NCBI GenBank assembly: GCA_900498135.1
Contig: LR026961.1
Location: 2,053,325 to 2,117,324, forward strand
Length of the DNA stretch: 64,000 nucleotides
Direction of reading: 5' to 3'
Source of the DNA: an uncultured Desulfatiglans sp.
GTDB lineage: Bacteria > Desulfobacterota > DSM-4660 > Desulfatiglandales > Desulfatiglandaceae
Positions 9,242 to 18,533 of this stretch are shown here, piece by piece (within the stretch, counting starts at the first letter, position 1; each line of letters begins with the position of its first letter). The notes under the pieces are model-generated. The model made no database searches, was not told where the DNA came from, and saw only the letters and a list, made by a program, of their open reading frames with translations. Both the position numbers and the translations under genes were made by a program.

Positions 9242-10177
9242 CTAGGAAACATTGAGAATACGCTCTACTACGTCTGATGAAGAGTGGGATTGATGGCCGA
9301 ACGTGATCATTTCACCAATCAAGCCGATGGAGATGCTTTGGACGCCAAGAATAAGCAGCAGAACGCCAAGATTCAAAAGAGGCCTTCCGCCTATTGGTTC
9401 TCCGGCCGCCCAAAGGAGTGTGAGATAAAGGCAGATAAACATACCTGACATGAAAAGCGTTAGACCAAGGGCGCCGAAAAAGTGCATGGGGCGGCTCAGA
9501 AAGCGTGTCAGGAATACGATGGTGATGAAATCGAAGAGGCCGTGGAAAAAACGCTCGAGGCCGTACTTCGAGCGGCCGTAGGGCCGTGCGTGATGTTCTA
9601 CGGGGATTTCGGCTACTCTGAAGCCCATGGCGTGAGCGATGGCCGGGATGTACCGGTGCAAGTCACCGTAGAGTGTGAGCCGCTTCACCAGGACGGAGCG
9701 GTATGCCTTGAACCCGCAATTGTAATCGTGGAGAGCGAGACCTGAAAATTTCGAGATCATGAAATTGAACAGTTTGGACGGCAGGTTTTTGGATAGAACC
9801 GGGTCCTTGCGTTGCTCCTTCCATCCGGAGACGAGGTCATAGCCTTCGTCGAGCTTGGCCAGAAATCGCGGGATCTCTTTCGGATCGTCCTGCAGGTCGG
9901 CATCCATCGTGAAGACCACTTCACCCCCCGCAATCTTGAAGCCTTCGTGCAGAGCGGTGGATTTGCCGAAATTGCGCCGGAATTTAATCCCTTTGACCCT
10001 TGGATTCTCTTCGCAAAGGGATTGGATAATCGAAAAAGAGCGGTCGTCGCTGCCGTCGTCTATAAAGATAATTTCCCACTCATGGCCCGTTTCCGAAATA
10101 TGGTCAGAGATACGGGTGTACAGTTCACGAAGGCTCTTTTCCTCGTTGAAAACGGGGATGACAAATGAAATCATCAT
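9242..10177 (-). CDS. GtrB/DPM-type polyprenyl-phosphate glycosyltransferase
   Basis: 311 residues. The GT2 domain runs from SFVIPVFNEEKSLRELY through FIDDGSDDRS and the metal-binding MDADLQDDPKEIP, then NCGFKAYR and YGRSKYG. Two transmembrane helices follow near residues 228-255 and 270-295 with the typical GLIGEM end. This is the standard build of enzymes that transfer a sugar from UDP or GDP onto undecaprenyl phosphate at the inner membrane (GtrB, ArnC, DPM classes). It is the first gene of a minus-strand trio with a methyltransferase and a UPF0104 flippase-like protein. This suggests a small pathway that makes, modifies and moves a lipid-linked sugar. Start: ATG at 10177 with a second ATG just inside. 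Confidence 0.88.
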   Translation of the reverse strand: MMISFVIPVFNEEKSLRELYTRISDHISETGHEWEIIFIDDGSDDRSFSIIQSLCEENPRVKGIKFRRNFGKSTALHEGFKIAGGEVVFTMDADLQDDPKEIPRFLAKLDEGYDLVSGWKEQRKDPVLSKNLPSKLFNFMISKFSGLALHDYNCGFKAYRSVLVKRLTLYGDLHRYIPAIAHAMGFRVAEIPVEHHARPYGRSKYGLERFFHGLFDFITIVFLTRFLSRPMHFFGALGLTLFMSGMFICLYLTLLWAAGEPIGGRPLLNLGVLLLILGVQSISIGLIGEMITFGHQSHSSSDVVERILNVS

Positions 10178-10620
10178 GGAAGGTTGTGGGGCACCCAGCT
10201 AAAGGCACCCAAAGGCTGGTCCGGCCTTCGGGCGCAGGTTTCGAAAGCGGAATGCCGGTGCATTTGAAGGGCACCGGTAAGAGGAAAACGCAACACACGC
10301 CCGGGCACGGTTCACAGGCGGTTGAGACATCACTGATTAAGAATGGAGCTTTCTAGCACGTTTCCGAGGTTTTCGCAACAGCTTCCGCCGAGGGGGCATG
10401 GGACGCTGGTTTCGAGAGGGGATTTCCGTGGGGCCATCGCATTGCGGGACCGGTGCTTCTCTCCGGCAAAATGCCTGCAAGATGGATCTTAGTCGTTGCC
10501 AAGCGGCGATTTTCCCCCTATAAATTAGAACGAATGTCGCGAAAGGATCACTTTGTGGCTTGCCGTGAGGTTGAGCCTTGTTTTTTGGTGCAAATTGCAT
10601 GCTGACCAGGTGGGCGAGGG
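10178..10620. other. Divergent intergenic region
   Basis: 443 bases between the leftward GtrB-like gene and the rightward gmd gene. It must hold the promoters for both directions, but I see no pair of boxes close enough to consensus to mark. No open frame has a credible start or composition. No repeat of the families found elsewhere in the window is visible. Confidence 0.5.
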
Positions 10621-11709
10621 ATGATGAAAACAGCGATGATCACAGGGATTACCGGACAGGATGGGATGTACCTGGCGGAGTTTCTGCTGCAGAAGGGATA
10701 TACGGTCCATGGATTGAAAAGACGTTCGTCTTCTTTCAATACGCGCAGGATAGACCATCTTTACCGTGACCTGCATGAGGAGGGGGTCCGTTTTTTTATG
10801 CATCACGGAGATCTGACGGATGCGACGAACCTCATCCGCATCATCCAGGAGGTTCAGCCCGACGAGATATACAACCTCGCGGCCCAGAGCCATGTGCAGG
10901 TTTCATTCGAGACCCCCGAGTATACGGCCAACGGGGACGCGCTCGGGACGCTGAGGCTGCTGGAGGCTATCCGAATCCTTGATCTCGGTGAGAAAACGCG
11001 CTTCTATCAGGCTTCCACCAGCGAGTTGTATGGCAAGGTGCAGGAGACTCCTCAAAGTGAAAAGACGCCTTTCTATCCCCGCAGCCCTTATGCCGTGGCG
11101 AAGCTTTACGCGTACTGGATTACCGTAAACTACAGGGAGGCCTATGGCATGTTCGCCTGTAACGGCATCCTGTTCAATCATGAGTCTCCTGTGAGGGGCG
11201 AAACCTTCGTGACGCGGAAGATCACCCGTGCGGTGGCGAGGATCAAGCTCGGGCTCCAGGAGCAGTTTTACCTGGGCAATCTCGATGCCCGGAGGGATTG
11301 GGGCTACGCGGGCGACTACGTCCGGGCCATGTGGCTGATCCTGCAGCAGGAAAAACCGGATGACTATGTGATCGCGACGGGTGAAAACCACTCGGTGAGG
11401 GAGTTCGTCGAGTGCGCCTTCCGAGAGGTCGGGATGGATCTGGTGTGGGAAGGAAGCGGTATAGACGAGGTCGGGATCGAAAAGGCGACCGGCAAGGTCA
11501 GGGTGATGATCGATGTCCGCTATTTCAGACCTACCGAAGTCGATACGCTGCTCGGCAATGCGGCCAAGGCGCGCGAAGAACTGGGGTGGGTGCCCAGGAT
11601 GCCCTTTGACGAACTTGTGAAGGTCATGGTGCGAGAGGATCTCAAGGAGGCTCAGAGAGATCAACTGTGCGGAAGCGCTGGATTTCGAACCTACAATCGT
11701 TTCGAATAA
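10621..11709 (+). CDS. gmd: GDP-mannose 4,6-dehydratase
   Basis: Canonical GMD of 362 residues. It shows TGITGQDG (8-15), the NADP-phosphate and tetramer segment [19 protein letters not shown] (about 133-139), the catalytic YxxxK at Tyr157/Lys161, NHESP, FVTRKIT, and [14 protein letters not shown]. It converts GDP-D-mannose to GDP-4-keto-6-deoxy-D-mannose in the cytoplasm, the branch point for GDP-rhamnose, GDP-fucose, GDP-perosamine and related sugars. Two ATGs overlap at the start (10621 and 10624); AGGTGG ends 8 to 11 bases upstream. No reductase, epimerase or aminotransferase that would name the final sugar follows directly, although the GMD-like paralogue at 2238 could be one partner. 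Confidence 0.95.
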   Translation: MMKTAMITGITGQDGMYLAEFLLQKGYTVHGLKRRSSSFNTRRIDHLYRDLHEEGVRFFMHHGDLTDATNLIRIIQEVQPDEIYNLAAQSHVQVSFETPEYTANGDALGTLRLLEAIRILDLGEKTRFYQASTSELYGKVQETPQSEKTPFYPRSPYAVAKLYAYWITVNYREAYGMFACNGILFNHESPVRGETFVTRKITRAVARIKLGLQEQFYLGNLDARRDWGYAGDYVRAMWLILQQEKPDDYVIATGENHSVREFVECAFREVGMDLVWEGSGIDEVGIEKATGKVRVMIDVRYFRPTEVDTLLGNAAKAREELGWVPRMPFDELVKVMVREDLKEAQRDQLCGSAGFRTYNRFE

Positions 11710-11728
11710 GACGTCTCCATCAGGACAT

Positions 11729-11841
11729 AGCCTTTTTCCAATCCCGACATCAATCTGCGTGTTTCCCTGTGTGGCGACCCGGAGGTCGCCACACAGGCGC
11801 CTGATTTCCTCTATACCGGCTGAAAATCATTCTGGGTGGAA
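11729..11841 (+). repeat. Degenerate copy of the palindromic intergenic repeat (copy A)
   Basis: The stretch from TTTTTCCAATC through ATCAATCTGCG, the perfect hairpin GTGGCGACC/GGTCGCCAC (11771-11793) and CTGATTTCCTCTATACCGGC follows, in order and spacing, the repeat copies at 50151 and 53222. Sequence identity is lower than among the right-hand copies. It fills most of the gap between gmd and the next glycosyltransferase gene; an 85-codon open frame across it is therefore rejected as a gene. Confidence 0.65.
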
Positions 11842-12048
11842 TGGGGGCCTCGTCGTTCCGGAGATTACAGGCCTTTCCCGGAAGCTTGGAGTGGAAGAAG
11901 TTCATGCTTTAGAGAGCAGGCTTGCCGCATCATGGCATGGTTCCCCAATGGCGGTTTTGCGGCTGCGGATTGATCTTGTTGGTTTTATGTGTGAGAAATT
12001 TTGCCGCGAGCGTTGACTGAACCAGAAGAAGCGGATGCTTAATGAGAT

Positions 12049-14229
12049 ATGAGTTTATCTTTCCCTGATACCATAGAGAAGGCTGCCGTCGATGTGGTGA
12101 TCGTCAACTACAAGAGCACCGATCTCTTGATTCAGTGCCTGGATTCTATCCAGATGGTAGCTGGAGACCTGGGATACAAGATAACTGTGGAAGACAACAG
12201 CGAAGATGATGACATCGATCGAATCGCCGAGAAATTTCCAGCAGTCAGCATTGAAAAAAACAGAAAAAACATCGGTTTTGCGAAGGGGGTAAATAAAGGG
12301 CTGGCCTTGTGCACGGCACCCTACGTCCTGGTTTTGAACCCGGATACGGTTGTGCATCCGGGTTTTTTTGAAACGATGCTGAGTTACATGGAGAGCCATC
12401 CCGACATCGGCATCCTGGGCCCGAAGATCCTCGATCATGATGGATCCGTTCAGGGCTCGGCACGCGGTTTCCCCACCCCGTTGACGGCGTTTTTCGGGCG
12501 CCGCTCCGTTTTTTCAAGGCTTTTTCCCAACAATCCGATTACACGCGAAAATGTTCGGACAATGGATTGCGACGGCCAAACGCCCATGGAGGTGGACTGG
12601 GTTTCCGGTGCCTGCATGGTCGTGAGACGGTCGGCCTTCAAGACAGTCGGATATCTCGATGAGCGTTTTTTTATGTACTGGGAGGATACCGACTGGTGCC
12701 GGCGGATGTGGGCGAACGGCTGGAGGGTCGTCTATCTGCCATCGGCTTCCATCACCCATTTTGTGGGGGGGAGCAGCGAAAGGAATGTTTTCGGTTCGGT
12801 GCTCGCGTTTCATCAAAGCAGCTACAAACTCTTTGCGAAGTACTTGAGCCCTTCACAGGCATTCTTCAAACCTCTCGTGTTTATCGGCATCATCATGCGA
12901 TGTCTGTTTGTCTGTACTGTTCAGGCGTTGAGCAGAGGGGAACGGCTCCTCAGGAGAAAAGGAAACGCATGGGGATCGAAACGGGGTGGCAAACTGCAGG
13001 ATGGAAAGATCCGAATCGTGCGGTTCATCGCGCGTCTGAATATCGGCGGCCCGGCGATCCATGTCCATTTGCTGACCCGCGATCTCGATCGGGCACGTTT
13101 TTCGACAACGCTGATCACCGGGAAGATATCGCGTCAAGAGGGTGACATGGGGTATCTGTTTGCGGATTTGCCCGAAAAGGTGATCTTCATTCCTGAACTG
13201 CAGCGGGAAATCAGTCCCCTCATGGACATGTTGGCTTTCCGCAGCGTGCTGAAGGTCCTGCACCTGAAAAAACCGCACATCGTCGACACCCACACCGCGA
13301 AGGCGGGGACTACGGCGCGGCTCGCAGCTATCTTCTATAACCTGTTCAATCGAAGAAAAATCCGGATGGTTCATACCTTCCACGGCCATGTTTTCGAAGG
13401 GTATTTCAGCAAGGCGGCCTCCGGTCTGTATGTCTGGATCGAGAGGCTTCTCGCTCTGCGAACGGATGTCATCATAGCGATCAGCCCCTCGCAGAAAAAG
13501 GATCTGGCGTACAAATTCCGCATAGCGCCCCCTGAAAAGATCAAGAGCATCCCCCTCGGTTTCGACCTGACGCCATTTCTCCGGAGCGGCGAACGGAGAG
13601 GCTGGTTCAAGCGCGGCCTCGGATTTTCAGAGGAGACTGCCCTTGTCGGCATCATCGGACGCTTGGTGCCCATCAAGAACCACCGCCTGTTCCTGGAGGC
13701 GGCAAATCGCTGCATCAAAGAAAAAGGGATGGATCATCTGAGATTCGCTGTCATCGGTGATGGTGAGATGCGCATGGGTCTCGAAACCTATTGCAGAGAA
13801 CTGGGAATTACCCCCTATGTCCGTTTTACGGGATGGCTCAGGGATTTGACCGAGGTCTATGCCGATCTTGACGTTCTGGCGCTGACCTCGGATAATGAAG
13901 GCACCCCGGTTTCCATGATCGAAGCCATGGCTGCATCGGTCCCCGTCATCGCCACGGATGCCGGTGGTGTCGTCGATTTACTGGGGAATCCTGTCAGGAG
14001 CTTCCCAAACGGCGGATTCACCTTGTGTGAACGGGGGGTTCTGTGTGCGAAGGGGGATTCGAGGGGTTTCAGCAACGGTTTGACGCATTTGCTTCAGAAT
14101 GAGGACCATAAGCGGGAAGCACTTGCCCGCGCGGCCAGATGCTTTGTAATACGCCGGTTTTCTGAGGAAAGGCTCTTGCGCGACATGGAAGAGCTTTATC
14201 AGGGCCTGGTGGAGCGTCCGTCCCATTGA
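12049..14229 (+). CDS. Fused GT2-GT4 glycosyltransferase
   Basis: 726 residues in two catalytic halves. Residues 10-305 are a WbbL/rhamnosyltransferase-like GT2 domain: VVIVNYKSTDLL, the DxD-type LNPDT, VSGACMVVRRS and the acceptor motif MYWEDTDWCRR. Residues 325-726 are a GT4 domain: RFIARLNIGGPAIHVHLL, HTFHGHVFEGYF, AISPSQKKDL, GRLVPIKNH and the donor-site region SDNEGTPVSMIEAMAASVPV. The GT4 half looks like the first-transferase type (often GalNAc or rhamnose transfer) used in O-antigen synthesis. Both halves keep their motifs, so the protein is probably bifunctional. A short linker rich in basic residues joins them. It stands between gmd and lptF. Confidence 0.9.
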   Translation: MSLSFPDTIEKAAVDVVIVNYKSTDLLIQCLDSIQMVAGDLGYKITVEDNSEDDDIDRIAEKFPAVSIEKNRKNIGFAKGVNKGLALCTAPYVLVLNPDTVVHPGFFETMLSYMESHPDIGILGPKILDHDGSVQGSARGFPTPLTAFFGRRSVFSRLFPNNPITRENVRTMDCDGQTPMEVDWVSGACMVVRRSAFKTVGYLDERFFMYWEDTDWCRRMWANGWRVVYLPSASITHFVGGSSERNVFGSVLAFHQSSYKLFAKYLSPSQAFFKPLVFIGIIMRCLFVCTVQALSRGERLLRRKGNAWGSKRGGKLQDGKIRIVRFIARLNIGGPAIHVHLLTRDLDRARFSTTLITGKISRQEGDMGYLFADLPEKVIFIPELQREISPLMDMLAFRSVLKVLHLKKPHIVDTHTAKAGTTARLAAIFYNLFNRRKIRMVHTFHGHVFEGYFSKAASGLYVWIERLLALRTDVIIAISPSQKKDLAYKFRIAPPEKIKSIPLGFDLTPFLRSGERRGWFKRGLGFSEETALVGIIGRLVPIKNHRLFLEAANRCIKEKGMDHLRFAVIGDGEMRMGLETYCRELGITPYVRFTGWLRDLTEVYADLDVLALTSDNEGTPVSMIEAMAASVPVIATDAGGVVDLLGNPVRSFPNGGFTLCERGVLCAKGDSRGFSNGLTHLLQNEDHKREALARAARCFVIRRFSEERLLRDMEELYQGLVERPSH

Positions 14230-14435
14230 TGCCGCCAACTGATTTCTGAAAGGGATTCGCGTTCGGTGTTCTCGTGGCGCTGGAAACGTTCCGCCTTGGC
14301 GCCGGGGTTCTTCCGAGAGGGGAGAGGCGTTCGGTGATGACGGGGATTTTCCGCCAAGAGGATGCAGATCGAGAACGGGTGCAGCGGCAGCCCTCGAGTT
14401 GATGCACAGTCAATCCTCCAAATCGGCAAAGGTGC

Positions 14436-15587
14436 ATGAACAAGATACTCGACCGCTATCTGGCCAACGAAATGTGGCCGCCCTTTTTTTCCAGCCTGGT
14501 CGTGGCGGTATTCATCATCATTGCGACCGAACTTCTCCCCATAACGGATCTGATCGTCGGGCAGGGGGTGAAACTCAGCCTGGTTCTCTGGATGATCGCC
14601 TACCTGCTGCCGGATATTCTGACATTCTCGATGCCGGCGGCGGCCCTGATGTCTACGATTGTCGCCTTTCTGAGGCTGTCTTCCGACAGTGAAATCATTG
14701 CCATGCGGGCTTCTGGGATCGGCCTGAAGCAGATGCTGCCGCCCGTGCTTTTCCTCTGTTCGGCCGGCATGCTTGCGACCCTGTTGATAACGGTGTTCGC
14801 TGTCCCCTGGGGGAACAGCTCTTTCAAAGACACCCTTTTCGAGCTGGCTCAGACGAAGGCGGCTACGGCGATCAGGTCGAACGTCTTTTCAGAGCCTTTT
14901 CCAAACGTCACCTTTTACGTGAATCGGTTTTCCAGGGCTACAGGGGTGATGGAGGAGGTCTTCGTCGTCGATCGCAGGGATCCGAGGTCCATCAACACCA
15001 TTGTGGCCAATGAGGGAAAAATCAGCTATCTTCGCGAGAAGCAGATGGTCATGATCCATTTTTCCAAAGGAGCCATCCTGGTTGTCGAAAAAGACATGAG
15101 CACTGCAAGGACCATCAAGTTCGAGGCGTATGATCTGAGTGTCGGATTGCAGGATATGATAAGGGCGTGGAGGATGAGAGAAAAGGCGCCTAAAGAGCTT
15201 TCGGTCCAAGAGTTGGTAATGCAGATCGATGAAACCAAAGAAGGTGTAAGGCACAACGAGATGGTCGTTGAATTGATGGAAAAAATTACTGTGCCTATAG
15301 CTGTCTTTCTTATGGGATTGGTCGGTTTTCCTTTGGGCGCGCAGCTTCAGAGCAGAGGAAGATCAATGGGCATCGGAGTGGGTCTGGTGGTTTTCATGGT
15401 TTACTATTTATGCCTTGCCGGTGTCCGGAGCCTTTCGGAAAGCGCGGCCGTGCCGCCGATGTTTGCCGTCTGGATCCCCAATACCTTTCTTCTCGCATCC
15501 TTTATTTATCTTTTTAGAAGAGTTTCAAGAGAGAAGCATTTGCGCCTGAATCTGCATCGTTTTTTCAGGGATTTTCAAAAAAAATAA
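14436..15587 (+). CDS. lptF: LPS export permease LptF
   Basis: YjgP/YjgQ family protein of 383 residues. It opens with LDRYLANEMWPPFF, three transmembrane helices in the first 120 residues and SEIIAMRASGIG, the coupling-helix motif of LptF/G. A periplasmic beta-jellyroll follows (about 140-265), then three more helices (MGLVGFPLGAQL, GVGLVVFMVYYLC). With LptG and the ATPase LptB it extracts LPS from the inner membrane and passes it to the periplasmic bridge. It is coupled to lptG, which starts 3 bases after its stop codon. Order and family signatures identify it as LptF rather than LptG, with modest uncertainty. No lptB, lptC or lptA is nearby. Confidence 0.88.
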   Translation: MNKILDRYLANEMWPPFFSSLVVAVFIIIATELLPITDLIVGQGVKLSLVLWMIAYLLPDILTFSMPAAALMSTIVAFLRLSSDSEIIAMRASGIGLKQMLPPVLFLCSAGMLATLLITVFAVPWGNSSFKDTLFELAQTKAATAIRSNVFSEPFPNVTFYVNRFSRATGVMEEVFVVDRRDPRSINTIVANEGKISYLREKQMVMIHFSKGAILVVEKDMSTARTIKFEAYDLSVGLQDMIRAWRMREKAPKELSVQELVMQIDETKEGVRHNEMVVELMEKITVPIAVFLMGLVGFPLGAQLQSRGRSMGIGVGLVVFMVYYLCLAGVRSLSESAAVPPMFAVWIPNTFLLASFIYLFRRVSREKHLRLNLHRFFRDFQKK

Positions 15588-15590
15588 TCG

Positions 15591-16667
15591 ATGAGTATTT
15601 TACAGCGATATATCATTAAAGAATTCGCTTACATCTTTTGCTTGTGCCTGATCGGGTTCACAAGTATTTTTCTGATCATTGATTTCATCGGAAAAATCGA
15701 TAATTTTCTTGAGGTGAATGCAGGATTTTCAGATATTCTGAAGTATTTCCTGTATAAGCTACCGTTTCTCGCTGTACAGATGACTCCAGCTGCAACGCTT
15801 ATTTCTGTTGTCATTTTATTTTCTGTTTTGAGAAAGAATAATGAAATGACTGCTTTGAAGGCGAGTGGAATAAGTGTTTTTCAAAGTAGTTTTCCTCTGT
15901 TGATCGCGGCCTTGATCCTATCCTGCTGCGTTTTGGCTTTCTCCGAAACGGTGATACCTATTACAAGCGGTAAAAGCGAAGCGATATGGAATAGTGTTGT
16001 CAAAAGAGTTGATAGTGAGCGGTCTCTTTATAGAAATCATGTGTGGCATCGTGGGACAGACAGGATATGTTATATTCATCGATTTGATGGTAAAAACAAT
16101 GAAATGGATCAACCTATATTGTATATATTTGATGAGTCGTTTGTGATTACAAAGGAAATTCATGCTGAAAAGGCCATGTGGAAAAATGGCGAATGGGTTG
16201 GCCTGAAGGGAATTGAACTGACAAGAAATGAAAACGGATCTTACGATATGGTTCGTTTCAACGCAATCAATATGCCCATAAAACAGTTGCCGGAGGCGTT
16301 TCTGGTTCCAATGAAAGAGCCGGAGGAAATGACCTATGGTCAGCTGAAACGATTTGCGGAGCAGATCGAAGCGGATGGGTATGACGCCAACGAGTACCTG
16401 GTCAACCTTTATCTCAAGGTTGCCTTTCCTTTCATCAATTTCCTGATGGTCCTGTGGGGGATCCCAATTGCCCTCAGTCTTCCCAAAGGCGGGGCGCCCG
16501 CTGCCGTTTCGGTGGGGATAGGGGTCTGTTTTATCTACATCGTCGCCCTCGGCGTCATGCGATCGCTCGGTCTGACCGGTCTGCTGCCACCGTGGCTTGC
16601 CGTCTGGTCGGCCAATATCGGCTTCGGCTTCGGTGGGTGCTATGGGCTTATGAGGGTTCGCACATGA
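15591..16667 (+). CDS. lptG: LPS export permease LptG
   Basis: 358 residues, the partner of LptF. ILQRYIIKEFAYIF at the N-terminus is the LptG consensus (LxRYIxxxFL). NNEMTALKASGIS (about 83-95) is the coupling helix, a periplasmic domain occupies roughly 130-265, and three C-terminal helices follow. It starts 3 bases after the lptF stop. The first two thirds of the gene are clearly less GC-rich than lptF and the last third, which could mean mosaic origin. The gene is followed after 15 bases by the polyprenyl-phosphate transferase fusion, an unusual neighbour for LptFG. Confidence 0.88.
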   Translation: MSILQRYIIKEFAYIFCLCLIGFTSIFLIIDFIGKIDNFLEVNAGFSDILKYFLYKLPFLAVQMTPAATLISVVILFSVLRKNNEMTALKASGISVFQSSFPLLIAALILSCCVLAFSETVIPITSGKSEAIWNSVVKRVDSERSLYRNHVWHRGTDRICYIHRFDGKNNEMDQPILYIFDESFVITKEIHAEKAMWKNGEWVGLKGIELTRNENGSYDMVRFNAINMPIKQLPEAFLVPMKEPEEMTYGQLKRFAEQIEADGYDANEYLVNLYLKVAFPFINFLMVLWGIPIALSLPKGGAPAAVSVGIGVCFIYIVALGVMRSLGLTGLLPPWLAVWSANIGFGFGGCYGLMRVRT

Positions 16668-16682
16668 TCGAGGTTTCATAGA

Positions 16683-18533
16683 GTGATAGCGTCTATCAGG
16701 GAAGACATGATATCGCTCGAATATCCCCTGTCGCTCGGTCTTGCGTTTGGTTTGGCCGTTTTCCTGACTCCGCTCGTCAGATGGTTCGCCGTCAGGCATG
16801 GATACGTGGCGATTCCACGAGAGAATCGCTGGCATCGCCGGAAGACGGCGCTCCTCGGGGGATGTGGGATTTTTGTGGCCTTGAATGGTGCATGGTCGAT
16901 GATGGTCTGCCAGCTTGGGTGGCAGGAATTCGGGGCGCCGATTCTGCCGGTGATGGTTTGCGGGGCGGCCATGTTCGGGCTTGGTCTCGCCGACGACCTT
17001 CGAGCAATGGCCCCGCAGCACAAACTGGCCGGACAGTTGATCATCACCTCCGGACTGGTTTACTTCGGATTTCGACTGGGTTGGACCCAATTCGACACGC
17101 TGAACCTCTTTCTGACGATTCTCTGGGTGGTAGGGATCACGAATGCATTCAACCTCCTCGACAACATGGATGGCCTGGCCGCCGGCATCGCCTTTCTGGC
17201 GGCGGCGTTTCTGGCTCTTTGGCTGTTTCTGGCGCAGCCTTTCGTTCTGAGGGAGCAGACGCTGCTTCTGAGCCTTTGTTACGCCGGTGCCGTCCTTGGT
17301 TTCCTGATTTACAACTTCAATCCCGCCAAGATCTTTATGGGCGATGCCGGGAGCCTCTATATCGGCTTCCTGCTGGCGTGTTTGACGGTTTCAGGCGGGT
17401 CGGCGAGGACTGCGGAACAGGGATTTGTCCATTTGGTGTCCGTGATCGGCGTGCCGGTGATGATCCTGTTCGTGCCGATCCTGGATACGGCCTTTGTGAG
17501 CCTGATGCGGAAGCTGTTCCACCGCAGGATCTCCCAGGGGGGAAAGGATCATTCCTCCCACCGCATGGTGGCTATCGGTCTGAGCGAGCGGAAAGCCGTG
17601 CTGGTGCTTTACGCATTCGCGGCGGTTTCCGGAGGGCTTGCCCTGGCTATCCACTATGTGGGGTTGGGGCCGGGGATCCTGCTGATCGGTTTGTACCTGC
17701 TTCTGGTCGTATTCTTTTGGATCTACCTCGGGAAGGTCAAGGTATATCCCGAGCGGTCGATTCTGGCGGACGTCGAATCAACGAGGCTCACCCCGATATT
17801 GGTGAATTTTACCTACCGCAAAGGCATCCTGGCAGTGCTGTTGGACGCGGGGATGATTACCATCGCTTATTACAGCGCCTATCTGCTGCGTTTCGAAGGG
17901 CAAGTCGGGGCGAATTTCGATATTTTTTTGAAGTCGCTTCCGGTCCTCCTGTCTGCCCAGGTAGCATCCTTTTTTTTGTTTGGTGTATATCAGACCGTCT
18001 GGGAGACTGTGGGGCTTAGAGATCTGATCGTTCTTATTAAAGCGATTACACTCGGATGTGTCGCTACCATACTTTTTCTGCTGTTTGTCTATAGATTCGA
18101 AAGTGTCTCAAGAGCTGTTTTTGTGATTTATTGGGTTATAATATTCGTTATGGTTTCTCTTTCGCGCTTATCATCCCGTATTTTGGATGAAGTCGTAAAG
18201 AAAAGCAATAAGGATGGTGACCCTGTTTTGATATATGGTGCGGGTGTCGGTGGTCAGATGGTTATAAAGGAGATTGAATCCAATCCAAAACTGAATCTAT
18301 CGATTGTTGGATTCATAGATGATAATAAAGTTTTAAAAGGCAAACGTATCAAAGGATATAAAGTAATTGGAACCATAGAAGATTTTGAGTCAATTCTAGA
18401 TAAAAATAATATTAAAGAAATGATCATTGCTTTTAAAGACATTGATTCGGAGAAACGAAAAGCAATCGCTGATACTTGTGAAAGATTGAAATCAAATGTC
18501 AATATACGGCAGATGAAGTTGATCATAGATTGA
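16683..18533 (+). CDS. WecA/MraY-type sugar-phosphate transferase fused to a CapD-like N-terminal and Rossmann module
   Basis: 616 residues. Residues 1-345 form a polytopic polyprenyl-phosphate N-acetylhexosamine-1-phosphate transferase with DD104-105, NLLDNMDG (about 157-164), KIFMGDAGS and the histidine loop GGKDHSSHRM (about 287-296). These enzymes start O-antigen or exopolysaccharide units on undecaprenyl phosphate. Residues 370-490 add a second membrane domain (VLLDAGMITIAYYSAYLLRFEG). Residues 515-616 form a nucleotide-binding domain (YGAGVGGQ, VGFIDDN). This pair is the N-terminal part of CapD/WbpM/PglF dehydratases, but the catalytic SDR domain that normally follows is absent. The C-terminal 150 codons are much AT-richer than the front half. 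GTG at 16683 has GAGG 9 bases upstream; ATG at 16707 is an alternative start. Confidence 0.85.
   Translation: MIASIREDMISLEYPLSLGLAFGLAVFLTPLVRWFAVRHGYVAIPRENRWHRRKTALLGGCGIFVALNGAWSMMVCQLGWQEFGAPILPVMVCGAAMFGLGLADDLRAMAPQHKLAGQLIITSGLVYFGFRLGWTQFDTLNLFLTILWVVGITNAFNLLDNMDGLAAGIAFLAAAFLALWLFLAQPFVLREQTLLLSLCYAGAVLGFLIYNFNPAKIFMGDAGSLYIGFLLACLTVSGGSARTAEQGFVHLVSVIGVPVMILFVPILDTAFVSLMRKLFHRRISQGGKDHSSHRMVAIGLSERKAVLVLYAFAAVSGGLALAIHYVGLGPGILLIGLYLLLVVFFWIYLGKVKVYPERSILADVESTRLTPILVNFTYRKGILAVLLDAGMITIAYYSAYLLRFEGQVGANFDIFLKSLPVLLSAQVASFFLFGVYQTVWETVGLRDLIVLIKAITLGCVATILFLLFVYRFESVSRAVFVIYWVIIFVMVSLSRLSSRILDEVVKKSNKDGDPVLIYGAGVGGQMVIKEIESNPKLNLSIVGFIDDNKVLKGKRIKGYKVIGTIEDFESILDKNNIKEMIIAFKDIDSEKRKAIADTCERLKSNVNIRQMKLIID

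Noticed and set aside
11759-12016. 85-codon open frame after gmd
   Set aside because: It runs across the degenerate repeat copy A and has no Shine-Dalgarno.
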